A DNA stretch of 64,000 nucleotides from Roseibium album. GTDB lineage: Bacteria > Pseudomonadota > Alphaproteobacteria > Rhizobiales > Stappiaceae. Positions within the stretch are counted from its first letter, which is position 1. The number at the start of each line of letters is the position of its first letter. Of this stretch, positions 36,684 to 46,483 are shown one piece after another. The translations under genes were made by a program, and so were the position numbers. The stretch spans positions 28,551 to 92,550 of the forward strand of contig NZ_CXWE01000014.1 of NCBI RefSeq assembly GCF_001404515.1, written 5' to 3'. The notes beneath the pieces were generated by a model. It did no database searches and was not told where the DNA came from. It saw only the letters and a list, made by a program, of their open reading frames with translations.

Positions 36684-37616
36684 ATGAGAGTTGTTGTCGC
36701 GCTCGGCGGCAACGCTCTTCTCCGGCGCGGGGAAGAGATGACCGCCGACAATCAAAGAGCAAATGCACGTGTTGCTGCCAGGGCACTTGCTCCAGTCGCC
36801 GAAGAGCATGAAACCGTCATAACTCATGGAAATGGTCCACAGGTCGGCCTACTTGCGCTTCAGGAAGCCGCCTACGAAGAGGTGGAAGAATATCCGCTGG
36901 ATGTTCTCGGCGCCGAGACCGAAGGTATGATCGGCTATATGATCGAGCAGGAGCTCGGCAATCTTTTGCCATTTGAAAAACCTTTGGCGACGATCCTGAC
37001 AATGGTTGAGGTCGATCCGGATGATCCGGCATTCAGCGATCCGACAAAATTTATTGGGCCTGTCTATTCAAAGGAAGTCGCTGAAAAGAATGCGGCTGAA
37101 AAAGGCTGGTCCATCAAGGCGGATGGTGACAAATGGCGACGCGTGGTGCCATCCCCCTTACCGAAGCGGATATTTCAGCTAAAACCGATCAAATGGCTGT
37201 TGGAGCACGGATCGGTTGTGATCGCCGCCGGTGGCGGTGGTATCCCAACCATGTACGATGCCGCGGGCAAACTGACCGGTGTTGAATGTGTCATCGACAA
37301 GGATCGTTGCACGTGTCTGCTGGCCCAGGCAGTAGAAGCCGATGCCTTTGTCATCGCGACCGACGTGGATGCTGTTTATCTGAACTGGGGCACGGAAGAA
37401 AAAAAAGCGATCCGCAGGGCTAGTCCGAATGCCATGGATACCTATGACTTTCCGGCAGGGTCCATGGGCCCGAAAGTGGAGGCAGCCCAGATCTTTGCAC
37501 GTTCTACTGGCAAGACCGCCGTCATCTGCACATTGGCTGATATCCCTGAAGCGCTGGCAGGACGGAGAGGCACAACGATCTCGGAGCATGTTGGTGAAAT
37601 CGAATTTGCTTTGTAA
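36684..37616 (+). CDS. arcC: Carbamate kinase
   Basis: A 310-residue enzyme that makes ATP from carbamoyl phosphate and ADP, the energy-yielding step of the ADI pathway. The N-terminal VVALGGNALLRRGE, THGNGPQVG, the VIAAGGGGIPT loop and GSMGPKVEAA are carbamate kinase hallmarks. The ATG at 36684 lies 4 nt after the arcB stop and is preferred to an earlier in-frame start inside arcB. It is the last gene of the arc operon; no clear intrinsic terminator was seen after it. Confidence 0.95.
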   Translation: MRVVVALGGNALLRRGEEMTADNQRANARVAARALAPVAEEHETVITHGNGPQVGLLALQEAAYEEVEEYPLDVLGAETEGMIGYMIEQELGNLLPFEKPLATILTMVEVDPDDPAFSDPTKFIGPVYSKEVAEKNAAEKGWSIKADGDKWRRVVPSPLPKRIFQLKPIKWLLEHGSVVIAAGGGGIPTMYDAAGKLTGVECVIDKDRCTCLLAQAVEADAFVIATDVDAVYLNWGTEEKKAIRRASPNAMDTYDFPAGSMGPKVEAAQIFARSTGKTAVICTLADIPEALAGRRGTTISEHVGEIEFAL

Positions 37617-38490
37617 ATCTTTGGATACAACTGCCCCTTTGCAAGCGAAAGACACTCTTACCAAGGAGCGAAAAACGCAAACAGTGAATTTGGCTTTGAA
37701 GTTGTAACACGACAAGAAAACGACACCGATCCAGTTCGGCCTATGTTGGTGCGTTCCAATGAGTACGTTACTTCTTCAACCAAATGCGTCGAGGATTTTT
37801 CGCATCTAATTTGTTTCGTAGTCCGCTGCCAGTCAAACCAAGGAAACCAAACACACGGAGAATGGAGAGCGCATGACCGCTGCGGGCCGAAAGCGACCGC
37901 CTGCATATTGACGTCGATGTCTGAGTGAGCACCTTACGCGCCTTCGACACACAGTGATTGAACGGCAGTTTTGGGTCGGAATTGCCAAAGCATTGGGGAC
38001 AGATGAAAGTGCGAATAACCCTATCAAAGCAAGTCACCAGTGTCCTGTCGGCCTTAATTGGAACCCATGTTGAAACCGCAATGAGAGATTCACGACCGGA
38101 ATTGAACAAGCCGAACGGCTTGAGGCATCGCAATTGATTGCCTGGGGTGAGGATCACGGGCATCGCCTAATTTCTATTGAAAACTAATGACTTGTGAGAA
38201 GAGGTACCAATACGGAAAACAATCCAGGTAAGTGGAAGTATTGGCGGCAGCGGTCCTCCACCTCCAATTCCAGCCACAACAGTCGAGCTGTGTTACAACC
38301 TAATCTCTGAATGAAACACCGAATGGTGGCAAGTGGATTTGGATCCACCCTGTTTTAGGTCATCGTAGCTGAGCCAGCTTCGATGTGCCTGAATTCTTCC
38401 TCTATGAAAATCGCTCAATTTGCCCCATTGATGTTGAAGTCAAACAGCGGTGGCGACGCAACTTCACCGAACCGATTGCAAGTGATCTGG
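37617..38490. other. Gene-poor region between arcC and hypF
   Basis: Nearly 870 nt without a gene I can support. A 131-codon minus-strand frame at 37768-38163 has no recognisable motif. At 38249-38285 about 35 nt (AGCGGTCCTCC onward) resemble the left end of the dispersed repeat, suggesting a decayed third copy. The hypF promoter must lie at the right edge, but no clear FNR-type site is visible. Confidence 0.45.
38249..38285 (+). repeat. Possible third, decayed copy of the dispersed repeat (left end only)
   Basis: About 35 bases beginning CAGCGGTCCTCC resemble the start of the repeats at 19092 and 62547, including the CCAATT-CAGCCA stretch with single mismatches. Similarity fades after that. 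It could be a remnant or chance. Confidence 0.3.
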
Positions 38491-40812
38491 ATGGGTAAAC
38501 GTATTCTGGTCAAGGGACTGGTACAGGGGGTTGGGTTTCGGCCGTTCGTCTGGAGGTTAGCGCGGGAATTGGGTGTCACCGGACACGTTTTCAACGACGG
38601 TGCCGGCGTTCAGATTGAGGTCTATGCTCGGTCTGAGACCCTGGACACCTTTCTGGTTCGCTTGAAAACCGAATGTCCCATTCTAGCTCGAATTGACCTG
38701 ATCGATGTGTCATCTTGCCAAAACAAAAGCCCGCCAGGCCTCTTCAGGATCATTCACAGCGAAGATGGCCATGTCTCTACCGGCGTTGTTCCCGATGCTG
38801 CAACCTGTCCGGCCTGTCTCGCCGAAATCATGGATCCTGCGAACCGGCGCTACGGGCATCCGTTTTCCAATTGCACGCATTGCGGACCGCGCCTGTCTAT
38901 TCTGCGGCACATTCCTTATGACCGGGCCTCGACAACCATGTCGGTCTTTCCAATGTGTTCCGCCTGCCGGTTGGAATACGAAAATCCTGCGGACCGCCGG
39001 TTTCATGCCCAACCGATCGCCTGCCCGGATTGCGGTCCTGATATTTGGTATGAGAATACAGACCGAAGCATCTCAAAGCGTGATCCGATAAAGACGGCAG
39101 CGTCCAATTTGAAAGCCGGAAAAATTCTGACCATCAAAGGTCTGGGAGGCTTTCAGATCGCGGTTGATGCTGGCAATGAAAAGGCAATCGCGGAGCTTCG
39201 GAAGCGCAAGCACCGCCCTGACAAACCTCTTGCCCTGATGGCACGGGATCTTGATCAGATCCGCGATTACTGCCGCTTGAATTCCGATGAGGCCACGCTT
39301 CTGGCAGGTTCGGCAGCCCCGATCGTGCTTCTTCAAAAGTTTGGGCAGAACCTTGCGCAAAACATTGCCGACGGACAAGACAGCCTGGGTTTCATGCTTC
39401 CGGGTACGCCCCTGCATCACCTTCTGATGGCCGAGCTTCAGCGGCCAATCGTTCTGACATCAGGCAACTTGTCGGACAATCCGCAGGAGATTGGAAACGA
39501 AGGGGCCCGACGCCAGCTCGCCGGCATTGTCGACGGGTTCTTGATGCATGATCGGGAGATCTATAATCGCCTCGATGACAGCGTAGTGCGTTCTGACCGT
39601 GCCGGCCCGGCCGTTCTGAGGCGTGCACGTGGACTTGCTCCAGCGTCAATACGTTTGTCACCGAAGCTCGCCGATGCTCCAAGAGTGCTTGCCATGGGCG
39701 GTGAGTTGAAGGGGTCCTTTTGCATGTTGAACGGTCAGGACGCTGTCTTGTCGCAACATATCGGGGACTTGGAAAACGCCAAGACTTTTGCCGACTACAA
39801 AAGGATGTTGAAGCATTATCTGGAGCTCTACCGGTTCGAACCGGAAGTGATCGCCGTCGACTGTCATCCGCAATATCTTTCAACGGTCTACGGCGAACAA
39901 CTGGCTGATGAACAGGGAGCTGATCTTGTCCGGGTGCAGCATCACCATGCTCACTTCGCGGCATGTCTCGCAGAACACTCCGACACTTCAGGTTCCATCG
40001 AAACGGTTCACGGGATCATCCTGGACGGCCTGGGCTGGGGGGATGACGATACAGTCTGGGGGGGTGAATTGCTGAAGGGGGGCTTTTCCGGTTTCGAACG
40101 CCTGGGCCACTTCAAACCGGTCCCCTTACCTGGTGGTGCAGCGGCAATCCGTGAGCCCTGGCGAAATCTTGCCGCTCATTTGTTTGATGCGTTCGGCCCA
40201 AACTATCGTGATCGACTTGGCGGAACTCAATTGTCAAAAGCCTTCGCCGAAATGCCGGTATCGGTTCTTGATCAGATGATGTTGACAGGGGTGAATACAC
40301 CTGCGTCCTCTTCGGCGGGACGATTATTTGATGCAGTTGCGGCCGCGCTGGGGATCTGTTTTCACCGCCAGAGTTTCGAAGGCCAAGCTGCCATGCTCCT
40401 GGAAAGTTTGGCGCGGAGCCACGTAGAAACGCAAATTGCGTATCCCGTCACAGCAAGCCTGCAGCCTGCGGTTTTGTTGTCATTTGGCGAGATGTGGCTG
40501 GAGTTGGTGACCGATCTGAAAAGAAATATCCCGATTGAGCAGATTGCGGCCCGGTTCCATCTCGGATTGATCGATGGTCTTGCGAAGGCCGTCCAACTTT
40601 CCGGAGCAAGACCTCCGGAGACGATCGTGCTTTCGGGCGGCGTCTTCCAGAACGCGATCCTGCGAGACGGCGTGTCGCGCAAACTGCAAAGAGATGGGCA
40701 CAACGTCCTAACCCACCATATTGCTCCTGCCAATGACGGCGGCCTCGCCCTCGGGCAGGCGGTGATCGCGGCCGCAATAAGCACGGATGTCCAGGTTCCT
40801 ATCCTCGACTAA
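38491..40812 (+). CDS. hypF: [NiFe] hydrogenase maturation carbamoyltransferase HypF
   Basis: This 773-residue protein makes the cyanide ligand precursor of the NiFe site from carbamoyl phosphate. Domains in order are an acylphosphatase domain (VQGVGFRPFVWRLA near 11-24), two zinc fingers (Cys 106/109/128/131 and 156/159/178/181), a YrdC-like domain and a Kae1-like domain with VQHHHAHFAAC and the C-terminal SGGVFQN. The ATG at 38491 gives the usual N-terminus; the open frame starts 108 nt earlier without family similarity. Carbamoyl phosphate also comes from the neighbouring arcB reaction. hoxF follows after a 190-nt gap. Confidence 0.95.
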   Translation: MGKRILVKGLVQGVGFRPFVWRLARELGVTGHVFNDGAGVQIEVYARSETLDTFLVRLKTECPILARIDLIDVSSCQNKSPPGLFRIIHSEDGHVSTGVVPDAATCPACLAEIMDPANRRYGHPFSNCTHCGPRLSILRHIPYDRASTTMSVFPMCSACRLEYENPADRRFHAQPIACPDCGPDIWYENTDRSISKRDPIKTAASNLKAGKILTIKGLGGFQIAVDAGNEKAIAELRKRKHRPDKPLALMARDLDQIRDYCRLNSDEATLLAGSAAPIVLLQKFGQNLAQNIADGQDSLGFMLPGTPLHHLLMAELQRPIVLTSGNLSDNPQEIGNEGARRQLAGIVDGFLMHDREIYNRLDDSVVRSDRAGPAVLRRARGLAPASIRLSPKLADAPRVLAMGGELKGSFCMLNGQDAVLSQHIGDLENAKTFADYKRMLKHYLELYRFEPEVIAVDCHPQYLSTVYGEQLADEQGADLVRVQHHHAHFAACLAEHSDTSGSIETVHGIILDGLGWGDDDTVWGGELLKGGFSGFERLGHFKPVPLPGGAAAIREPWRNLAAHLFDAFGPNYRDRLGGTQLSKAFAEMPVSVLDQMMLTGVNTPASSSAGRLFDAVAAALGICFHRQSFEGQAAMLLESLARSHVETQIAYPVTASLQPAVLLSFGEMWLELVTDLKRNIPIEQIAARFHLGLIDGLAKAVQLSGARPPETIVLSGGVFQNAILRDGVSRKLQRDGHNVLTHHIAPANDGGLALGQAVIAAAISTDVQVPILD

Positions 40813-40841
40813 TCGTCGGATCAGATCTGTTTTCTGCCAAG

Positions 40842-40855
40842 TTGATGTGGCTCAA
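40842..40855. promoter_or_regulatory. FNR/FixK-type box TTGATGTGGCTCAA
   Basis: A perfect TTGA-N6-TCAA match (nine of ten against TTGAT-N4-ATCAA) between hypF and hoxF, 150 bp before the hoxF start. It supports an anaerobically induced promoter for the hox-hyp operon. Confidence 0.55.
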
Positions 40856-41005
40856 GGACAGGGTGATGCAGCTTTGAGAGCTTAAACAGTCAGGAAACTT
40901 CCATGAGCGAATAGACGATTTCCGGTTGAACGGAAGCGTTCATCCCGTTCAAATTGATCTCCGCGATGACACACTGCGATGGAAAACAGAAGGAGAATGT
41001 GCGCC

Positions 41006-42886
41006 ATGGAAAATGGTCGCAGCAGTTCTGGCAAAAAAGACACCTCCGTCTGTGAGATACCATCTGTAGCGGCTGGTGAAATTGCGGCGATCTGCAAGAC
41101 TCATGGCAATGACAAGCACCGCATGCTTGATATTCTGCGCGATGTTCAGGACCGCTATCGCTGTATCTCTCCTTCGGCCCTTAATCGGATCGCCGAGGCG
41201 ACCGGGTTGACCCGGATCGAAGTCGAAGGTGTGGCAAGTTTCTATTCATTCCTGTCCCTGACGCCCAGGGGACGCATCAGCATTCGTCTCTGCGACGACA
41301 TTGTGGATCGTTATACGGGGCTGGAAGCTGTCACTTCTGTCTTTGAAGAAGTTCTGGGAATCCGGGTTGGGGAAACGTCTCCCGATGGTGCGTTTTCGCT
41401 TGAATACACGCCCTGCATCGGCATGTGCGACCAGGCTCCGGCGGCCATGATCAATGATGTTGTCCTGACCAAACTCACCGTCGAAACAGCAAGGCACTTT
41501 GCGAAAACGCTCAAATCGGGCCAGTCGCCGGAAGATCTGATCAGCGACCGGTTCGCGTCACTGACACCTCATGAGCGGGCAACACGCATGGTCGACAATA
41601 ATGTCCGCCATGCCGGGGACGTTCTCCTTGGGCCTGTACCGGAGGAAGCCGGCTTGAATCATGCCATAGGCATGACACCGACCCAGATCTTCACAGCGAT
41701 TGAAGAAAGCGGCTTGCGCGGTTGCGGCGGAGCCGGTTTTACCACGGGCAGGAAGTGGCGTTTTGCCGCCAGCGAACGGGCTGAACAACGCTTCGTGATC
41801 TGCAATGCGGATGAAGGCGAACCTGGAACATTCAAGGACCGGGTGCTGCTGACCGAACGCCCGCAGTTGATCATTGAAGGCATGACCATCGCAGCGCGGG
41901 CTATTGGTGCGAGCGAGGGCATTCTTTATCTGCGTGGTGAATATGTCTATCTGCGCGAGCTTCTGGAACAGGCATTGGAGGAACGCAGGCGACGTGGTCT
42001 TCTGGGAGAAAACATACTCGGTATCAGGGGGTTCAACTTCGACGTCCGGCTTCAATTGGGTGCTGGTGCCTATATCTGCGGTGAGGAAGGTGCCTTGATC
42101 AGTTCCTGTGAAGGTTTGCCTGGCGAACCCAAGACCCGACCACCGTTTCCAGTCAACCGGGGTTATCTTGGTTTTCCGACGGTGGTCAACAATGTCGAGA
42201 CCTTTTGTCACGCCGCGCGTATTCTGGACAGGGGCGCCAGGTGGTTTCGCGACATTGGTACCGAAGGCTCGCACGGAACCAAACTCTTTTCCATCTGTGG
42301 CGATTGCCTGAACCCCGGCATCTATGAACTCCCCTATGGCCATACGGTCTGGGAAATCCTGGAAAGAGTTGGAGGCGAGGATGCGGCAGCGGTCCAGGTG
42401 GGGGGCCCGAGTGGAACGATGATCGCGCGCGACAGCTTTCACCGCAAGCTCACCTTCGACGATCTGGCCACTGGCGGGGCGATCATCGTGTTCAACGGCA
42501 AACGCAATATCCTGGAAATCGTCGAATACTACATGTCGTTCTTCGTGCATGAGAGCTGCGGCTATTGTACCCCCTGCCGGGTCGGCAACGTTTTCCTGCA
42601 AAAAGCCATCCGGAAATTCCGCAAGGGTCTCGCCAACCCAGAGGACATCGAATACCTGAAGGATCTTTCCGGCACGATCATCGAGACGAGCCGTTGCGGG
42701 CTCGGGATGACGTCGCCCAACCCGGTTCTCACCACCTTGCAGAATTTTCCGCTGGTCTATGCGGCAGTCACCAAGCCGAACAAGGACGGGATCCGTGACA
42801 CGTTCAATATCCAGTCGGCCATTGATGGCGCGCGCAAGATTGCCAAGCGCCGTTCCTACATCTTCGACAGGGATTTCACTCAATGA
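41006..42886 (+). CDS. hoxF: NAD-reducing hydrogenase diaphorase subunit HoxF
   Basis: A 626-residue subunit carrying FMN, the NAD(H) site and Fe-S clusters. The first about 170 residues are NuoE-like and the rest is NuoF-like: GLRGCGGAGFTTGRKW (FMN/NAD), CNADEGEPGTFKDR, GAGAYICGEEGAL and the [4Fe-4S] motif SCGYCTPCRVG. In the NuoE-like part only Cys 96, 137 and 141 remain; the fourth ligand position is Asp 101, so its [2Fe-2S] site may be altered. The ATG at 41006 is favoured by AAGGAG upstream; an ATG 27 nt earlier is possible. hoxU overlaps its stop (ATGA). Confidence 0.93.
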   Translation: MENGRSSSGKKDTSVCEIPSVAAGEIAAICKTHGNDKHRMLDILRDVQDRYRCISPSALNRIAEATGLTRIEVEGVASFYSFLSLTPRGRISIRLCDDIVDRYTGLEAVTSVFEEVLGIRVGETSPDGAFSLEYTPCIGMCDQAPAAMINDVVLTKLTVETARHFAKTLKSGQSPEDLISDRFASLTPHERATRMVDNNVRHAGDVLLGPVPEEAGLNHAIGMTPTQIFTAIEESGLRGCGGAGFTTGRKWRFAASERAEQRFVICNADEGEPGTFKDRVLLTERPQLIIEGMTIAARAIGASEGILYLRGEYVYLRELLEQALEERRRRGLLGENILGIRGFNFDVRLQLGAGAYICGEEGALISSCEGLPGEPKTRPPFPVNRGYLGFPTVVNNVETFCHAARILDRGARWFRDIGTEGSHGTKLFSICGDCLNPGIYELPYGHTVWEILERVGGEDAAAVQVGGPSGTMIARDSFHRKLTFDDLATGGAIIVFNGKRNILEIVEYYMSFFVHESCGYCTPCRVGNVFLQKAIRKFRKGLANPEDIEYLKDLSGTIIETSRCGLGMTSPNPVLTTLQNFPLVYAAVTKPNKDGIRDTFNIQSAIDGARKIAKRRSYIFDRDFTQ

Positions 42887-43611
42887 GCGGGACAAAAAAG
42901 GAAACCGGCTTCTCCTTCACCATCGATGGGGTGGAAGTCACGGCATATGCGGGTCAGACGATCATGGAAGCGGCCGATGAAGCCGGGGTCTATATCCCGA
43001 GGCTGTGTGATCATCAGGGCCTGCGCCATCAAGGCAGCTGCCGGGTCTGCACAGTGAAGGCCGGCGGGCGCAGCGTTGCCGCCTGCACTCAGCCAGCAGC
43101 CCCAGGTCAGGCTGTTGAAAACGAGACCAAGCACTTGAACAAGATGCGGCGTGATCTCGTCGAAATGCTGTTTCACGAGGGCAATCACCTGTGTCCGATC
43201 TGCGAAGCCAGCGGCAATTGCGAACTTCAGGCCATGGCCTATCGACTGGACATGACCGAGACCACACGTTTCCCTTATCTGGAACCCTGCCGCGCGCTTG
43301 ATGCGTCGCATCCCGACATTGCTCTCGACACCAACCGCTGCATCAGTTGTGGACGCTGCATTCGGGCTTCCCAGGATGTCGATGGCAAGGGTATTTTCGG
43401 CTATGTAGGGCGAGGCATCCATCGGCGCGTTGCCGTTAACGGCGAAAACCTCGCAGATACCGATGCTGAAGTGTCGGATCATGCGATTTCCAGGGAGGTT
43501 TGCCCGGTCGGATGCATCATCCGTAAGCGCGTCGGCTTCGTGACGCCGATCGGTGAACGGGAATTCGACAATGGGCTGATCGGTCACGAGATCGAGGAGA
43601 AGCGTAAATGA
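42883..43611 (+). CDS. hoxU: NAD-reducing hydrogenase diaphorase subunit HoxU
   Basis: A 242-residue electron-transfer subunit resembling the N-terminus of NuoG. A [2Fe-2S] ferredoxin domain has Cys near 42, 53, 56 and 68. A His/Cys [4Fe-4S] site follows in HEGNHLCPICEASGNC, and further Cys in CISCGRCIRASQ. It links HoxF to the hydrogenase module HoxYH. The start overlaps hoxF by four bases, and the end overlaps hoxY in the same way, so the complex is translationally coupled. Confidence 0.93.
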   Translation: MSGTKKETGFSFTIDGVEVTAYAGQTIMEAADEAGVYIPRLCDHQGLRHQGSCRVCTVKAGGRSVAACTQPAAPGQAVENETKHLNKMRRDLVEMLFHEGNHLCPICEASGNCELQAMAYRLDMTETTRFPYLEPCRALDASHPDIALDTNRCISCGRCIRASQDVDGKGIFGYVGRGIHRRVAVNGENLADTDAEVSDHAISREVCPVGCIIRKRVGFVTPIGEREFDNGLIGHEIEEKRK

Positions 43612-44177
43612 GTGAGCTTCCCAAGGCTCGCATCGCGACTGCCTCTCTGGCCGGATGTTTCGGTTGCCACATGGCGATCCTGGATATCGACGAACGGCTG
43701 ATCGAGTTGATGAAGCTGGTGGACGTTGATCGCTCACCGTTGACCGACAAGAAAAGGTTCACGCAACGCTGCGACATAGGGATCATTGAAGGCGGATGCT
43801 GCAATGAAGAAAACGTGCATGTGCTGCATGATTTCCGGCGCAATTGCGATGTTCTGATTGCACTCGGACAATGCGCGATCATGGGTGGGTTACCGGCCAT
43901 GCGCAACGCCATCATGCATTCCGACGCACCGCTTCGCGAATGTCTGGACGAGGCCTATATCACCGGCCGCTACATTCGCAATACAACCCATAACGTTCCC
44001 AACGACCCTGCTCTCCCTCTTCTGCTCGACGAGGTCTATCCCTGCTCGCAGGTGGTTGAAATCGACTACCAGATCCCGGGATGCGCACCTGGCGGAGACA
44101 TCATCTTCGACACGTTGTCCAGGCTTCTGACTGGCAAGTTCCAAGGCTTCGAGCGTGAAATGATTAGGTTTGACTAG
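43608..44177 (+). CDS. hoxY: [NiFe] hydrogenase small subunit HoxY
   Basis: A 189-residue small subunit with a single proximal [4Fe-4S] cluster. LAGCFGCHMAILD near residue 14-26 provides the first Cys pair; further Cys lie in EGGCCNEENV, GQCAIMGG and IPGCAPGGD. It has no Tat signal, as expected for the cytoplasmic NAD-linked enzyme. It lies between hoxU and hoxH. Confidence 0.93.
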   Translation: MSELPKARIATASLAGCFGCHMAILDIDERLIELMKLVDVDRSPLTDKKRFTQRCDIGIIEGGCCNEENVHVLHDFRRNCDVLIALGQCAIMGGLPAMRNAIMHSDAPLRECLDEAYITGRYIRNTTHNVPNDPALPLLLDEVYPCSQVVEIDYQIPGCAPGGDIIFDTLSRLLTGKFQGFEREMIRFD

Positions 44178-44191
44178 GGCGGAAGATCAAG

Positions 44192-45634
44192 ATGACTGAA
44201 CCCAGAATGATTGAAATTTCGCCGGTTACCCGCGTGGAGGGGCATGGCAAGGTGACCATTCACCTCGATGAGGAAAACCGTGTCGAAGAAGCACGACTGC
44301 ACATTGTTGAATTTCGAGGGTTCGAGCGGTTCATCCGAGGCCGATTAATGTGGGAAGTTCCGGTTATCGTCCAACGGCTATGTGGAATCTGTCCCGTCAG
44401 TCATCACCTGGCTGCTGCGAAGGCCATGGACATGATTGCAGGGGTCGATGAGCTGACACCGACCGCTGAAAAGATGCGCAGGCTCATGCATTACGGTCAG
44501 GTGATGCAAAGCCATGTTTTGCATTTCTTTCACCTGGCAGCCCCCGACCTTCTCTTCGGCTTCGGAGCCCCCGCAGAAAAACGAAACATTTTCGAGGTGA
44601 TCAAGGAAAAGCCCGAACTTGGCAAACGGGCGGTCTTGATGCGCAAATACGGTCAGGAAATCATAGAAGCGACGGCGGGCAAGAAGATCCACGGAACAGG
44701 CGCGATCCCGGGTGGCATCAACAGGAACCTCACAATCGAGCGCCGTGATCATTTTCTCGGCTCGATCGATATGATGATCGAGTGGGCTCTGGACGCAGTC
44801 AAGCTCGCGCGTGACTACACACAGGAACATGAGGCCCTGGTTGCGGAGTTTGGCTCCTTTCCGTCGAATTACATGTCCCTTGTCCGGGAAAGCGACGGAG
44901 CGTTGGATCTCTACCATGGCAGCCTGCGGGCGCTGAGTTCCACCGGTGATCTGATCTTCGATCAAATACCCTACACCAGATATCATGAACTGATTGTGGA
45001 GGACGTTCGCTCCTGGTCCTATATGAAATTTCCGTTCATCACGGAACTCGGTCCAGAAGCCGGTTGGTATCGCGTTGGACCTTTGGCGCGTATGAATACG
45101 GCAAGCTTTATCGACACCCCCTTGGCAGATAAGGCGCATGCCGTTCTGAAGGCAGAAACCGGCGGCGTCCCGAACAACTCGACACTTGCCAACCACTGGG
45201 CGCGCATGATCGAGGTTCTGCACTGCATTGAAAAAATCCGCGAGCTGCTTAACGACCCTGACTTGCAAGGTACGGACCTGATTGCAGAAGGCCAGCGCCG
45301 TGAAGAGGGGATCGGCGTGATTGAGGCGCCACGCGGCAACCTCATCCATCATTACAAGGTCGACGAGCACGACCAGGTGACCTATTGCAATCTCATTGTT
45401 TCCACGACCCACAACAATGAAGGCATGAACCGGGCGGTGAAAGACGTCGCGGTCAAACACCTTTCCGGCCAGGCCCAGATTACCGAAGGCATGCTCAATC
45501 ATGTCGAAGTGGCCATCCGCGCTTACGATCCTTGCCTTTCCTGTGCGACCCACGCGCTTGGACAGATGCCGCTTCAGGTGGAACTGTTCGATGCGGAGGG
45601 CAGCATGGTCGACAGCAGGAGGCAGTCGATATGA
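44192..45634 (+). CDS. hoxH: [NiFe] hydrogenase large subunit HoxH (group 3d type)
   Basis: This 480-residue catalytic subunit carries the NiFe(CN)2CO site. The L1 motif RLCGICPVSHH has Cys 64 and 67; the L2 motif DPCLSCATH has Cys 448 and 451. The 26 residues after His 454 are the C-terminal extension removed by the maturation protease encoded next. The association with HoxF, HoxU and HoxY marks it as a soluble bidirectional NAD-linked hydrogenase: it can dispose of NADH as H2 or oxidise H2. A GGAAG precedes the start. Confidence 0.95.
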   Translation: MTEPRMIEISPVTRVEGHGKVTIHLDEENRVEEARLHIVEFRGFERFIRGRLMWEVPVIVQRLCGICPVSHHLAAAKAMDMIAGVDELTPTAEKMRRLMHYGQVMQSHVLHFFHLAAPDLLFGFGAPAEKRNIFEVIKEKPELGKRAVLMRKYGQEIIEATAGKKIHGTGAIPGGINRNLTIERRDHFLGSIDMMIEWALDAVKLARDYTQEHEALVAEFGSFPSNYMSLVRESDGALDLYHGSLRALSSTGDLIFDQIPYTRYHELIVEDVRSWSYMKFPFITELGPEAGWYRVGPLARMNTASFIDTPLADKAHAVLKAETGGVPNNSTLANHWARMIEVLHCIEKIRELLNDPDLQGTDLIAEGQRREEGIGVIEAPRGNLIHHYKVDEHDQVTYCNLIVSTTHNNEGMNRAVKDVAVKHLSGQAQITEGMLNHVEVAIRAYDPCLSCATHALGQMPLQVELFDAEGSMVDSRRQSI

Positions 45635-45690
45635 ATTCAAGAGTACCTGACAGACCAAGCATCTAGTGGAATTGGAGGCACTGGAAGAAC

Positions 45691-46149
45691 ATGCTTTTGA
45701 TCGGCTACGGCAACCCGGGACGCGGTGACGACGGACTTGGTCCGGCATTCTCCGAACGCATTGCCGAGCGCTCCCTGCAGGGCCTTGAAGTCGATACCGA
45801 TTACCAGCTGGTCGCAGAGCATGCGCTTGCGATCTCAGTACATGAACTCGTGATATTCGTGGATGCGGAAATTGAAGGGGAACACGCTTTTTCCTTCAAA
45901 GAAGTCCAGCCCGCTTTACCGCAGACAATCGGCAGCCACAGCTTTGTGCCAGAGACCGTCTTGAGCCTTTGCACAACACTCTTCGGCGTCACTCCTTGCG
46001 CCTATGTGCTCGGAATATCCGGACTGGATTTTGGCGAGATCAAGGAGGGACTCTCCACGCAAGCGTCCGAAAACCTGGTTGAGGCCGAAGCATTCTTTTT
46101 GAACTGGCTAGAACACCGGGCACTCGAAAAGGGGGCCGCGCATGCATGA
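45691..46149 (+). CDS. hoxW: Hydrogenase maturation endopeptidase
   Basis: A 152-residue HyaD/HycI-type protease that trims the HoxH C-terminus after nickel insertion. GYGNPGRGDDGLGP at the N-terminus supplies a nickel-sensing acid, and further acid/His ligands lie in VDAEIEGE and IGSHSF. Its position directly after hoxH makes HoxH the likely client. Its stop overlaps the hypA start. Confidence 0.88.
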   Translation: MLLIGYGNPGRGDDGLGPAFSERIAERSLQGLEVDTDYQLVAEHALAISVHELVIFVDAEIEGEHAFSFKEVQPALPQTIGSHSFVPETVLSLCTTLFGVTPCAYVLGISGLDFGEIKEGLSTQASENLVEAEAFFLNWLEHRALEKGAAHA

Positions 46150-46483
46150 ACTGTCATTGTGCGAAAGCATTCTGGAAATCCTGAAGGACCGGGCGGCCAG
46201 AGACAATTTCACAGAAGTCAGACGGGTCTGCGTCGACGTCGGTCCACTTTCCTGCGTTGAACCGGACGCACTTCAATTCGGCTTTGACGTTGTCATGAGG
46301 GGATCCCTGGCTGAAGGCGCAAAGCTCGAGATTTTCCGGCCTCCGGCAGAAGCGCTTTGCCTGACTTGTTTCAAGACCGTCCCGGTGCAACGCAGATTTG
46401 ACACGTGTCCGGAATGTGGTGGCGAAGCATTGCAGGTCACAAGCGGTGAAGAGCTCAAGATCCGTGAATTGGAGGTGGTGTGA
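46142..46483 (+). CDS. hypA: Nickel metallochaperone HypA
   Basis: A 113-residue nickel-delivery protein. The nickel-binding Met-His-Glu start (MHELSLC) is intact, and the zinc site is CLTC with CPEC. It overlaps hoxW by eight bases and hypB by one, and works with HypB to insert nickel into HoxH. Confidence 0.94.
   Translation: MHELSLCESILEILKDRAARDNFTEVRRVCVDVGPLSCVEPDALQFGFDVVMRGSLAEGAKLEIFRPPAEALCLTCFKTVPVQRRFDTCPECGGEALQVTSGEELKIRELEVV

Noticed and set aside
35648..36751. 367-codon minus-strand frame opposite arcB
   Set aside because: It is an antisense shadow without domain similarity.
37768..38163. 131-codon minus-strand frame between arcC and hypF
   Set aside because: It has a possible Cys pair but no recognisable family, no good ribosome site and unlikely composition.
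41558..42895. 445-codon minus-strand frame opposite hoxF
   Set aside because: It is an antisense shadow with no recognisable domain.
44378..45748. 456-codon minus-strand frame opposite hoxH
   Set aside because: It is an antisense shadow; hoxH has both NiFe motifs on the plus strand.
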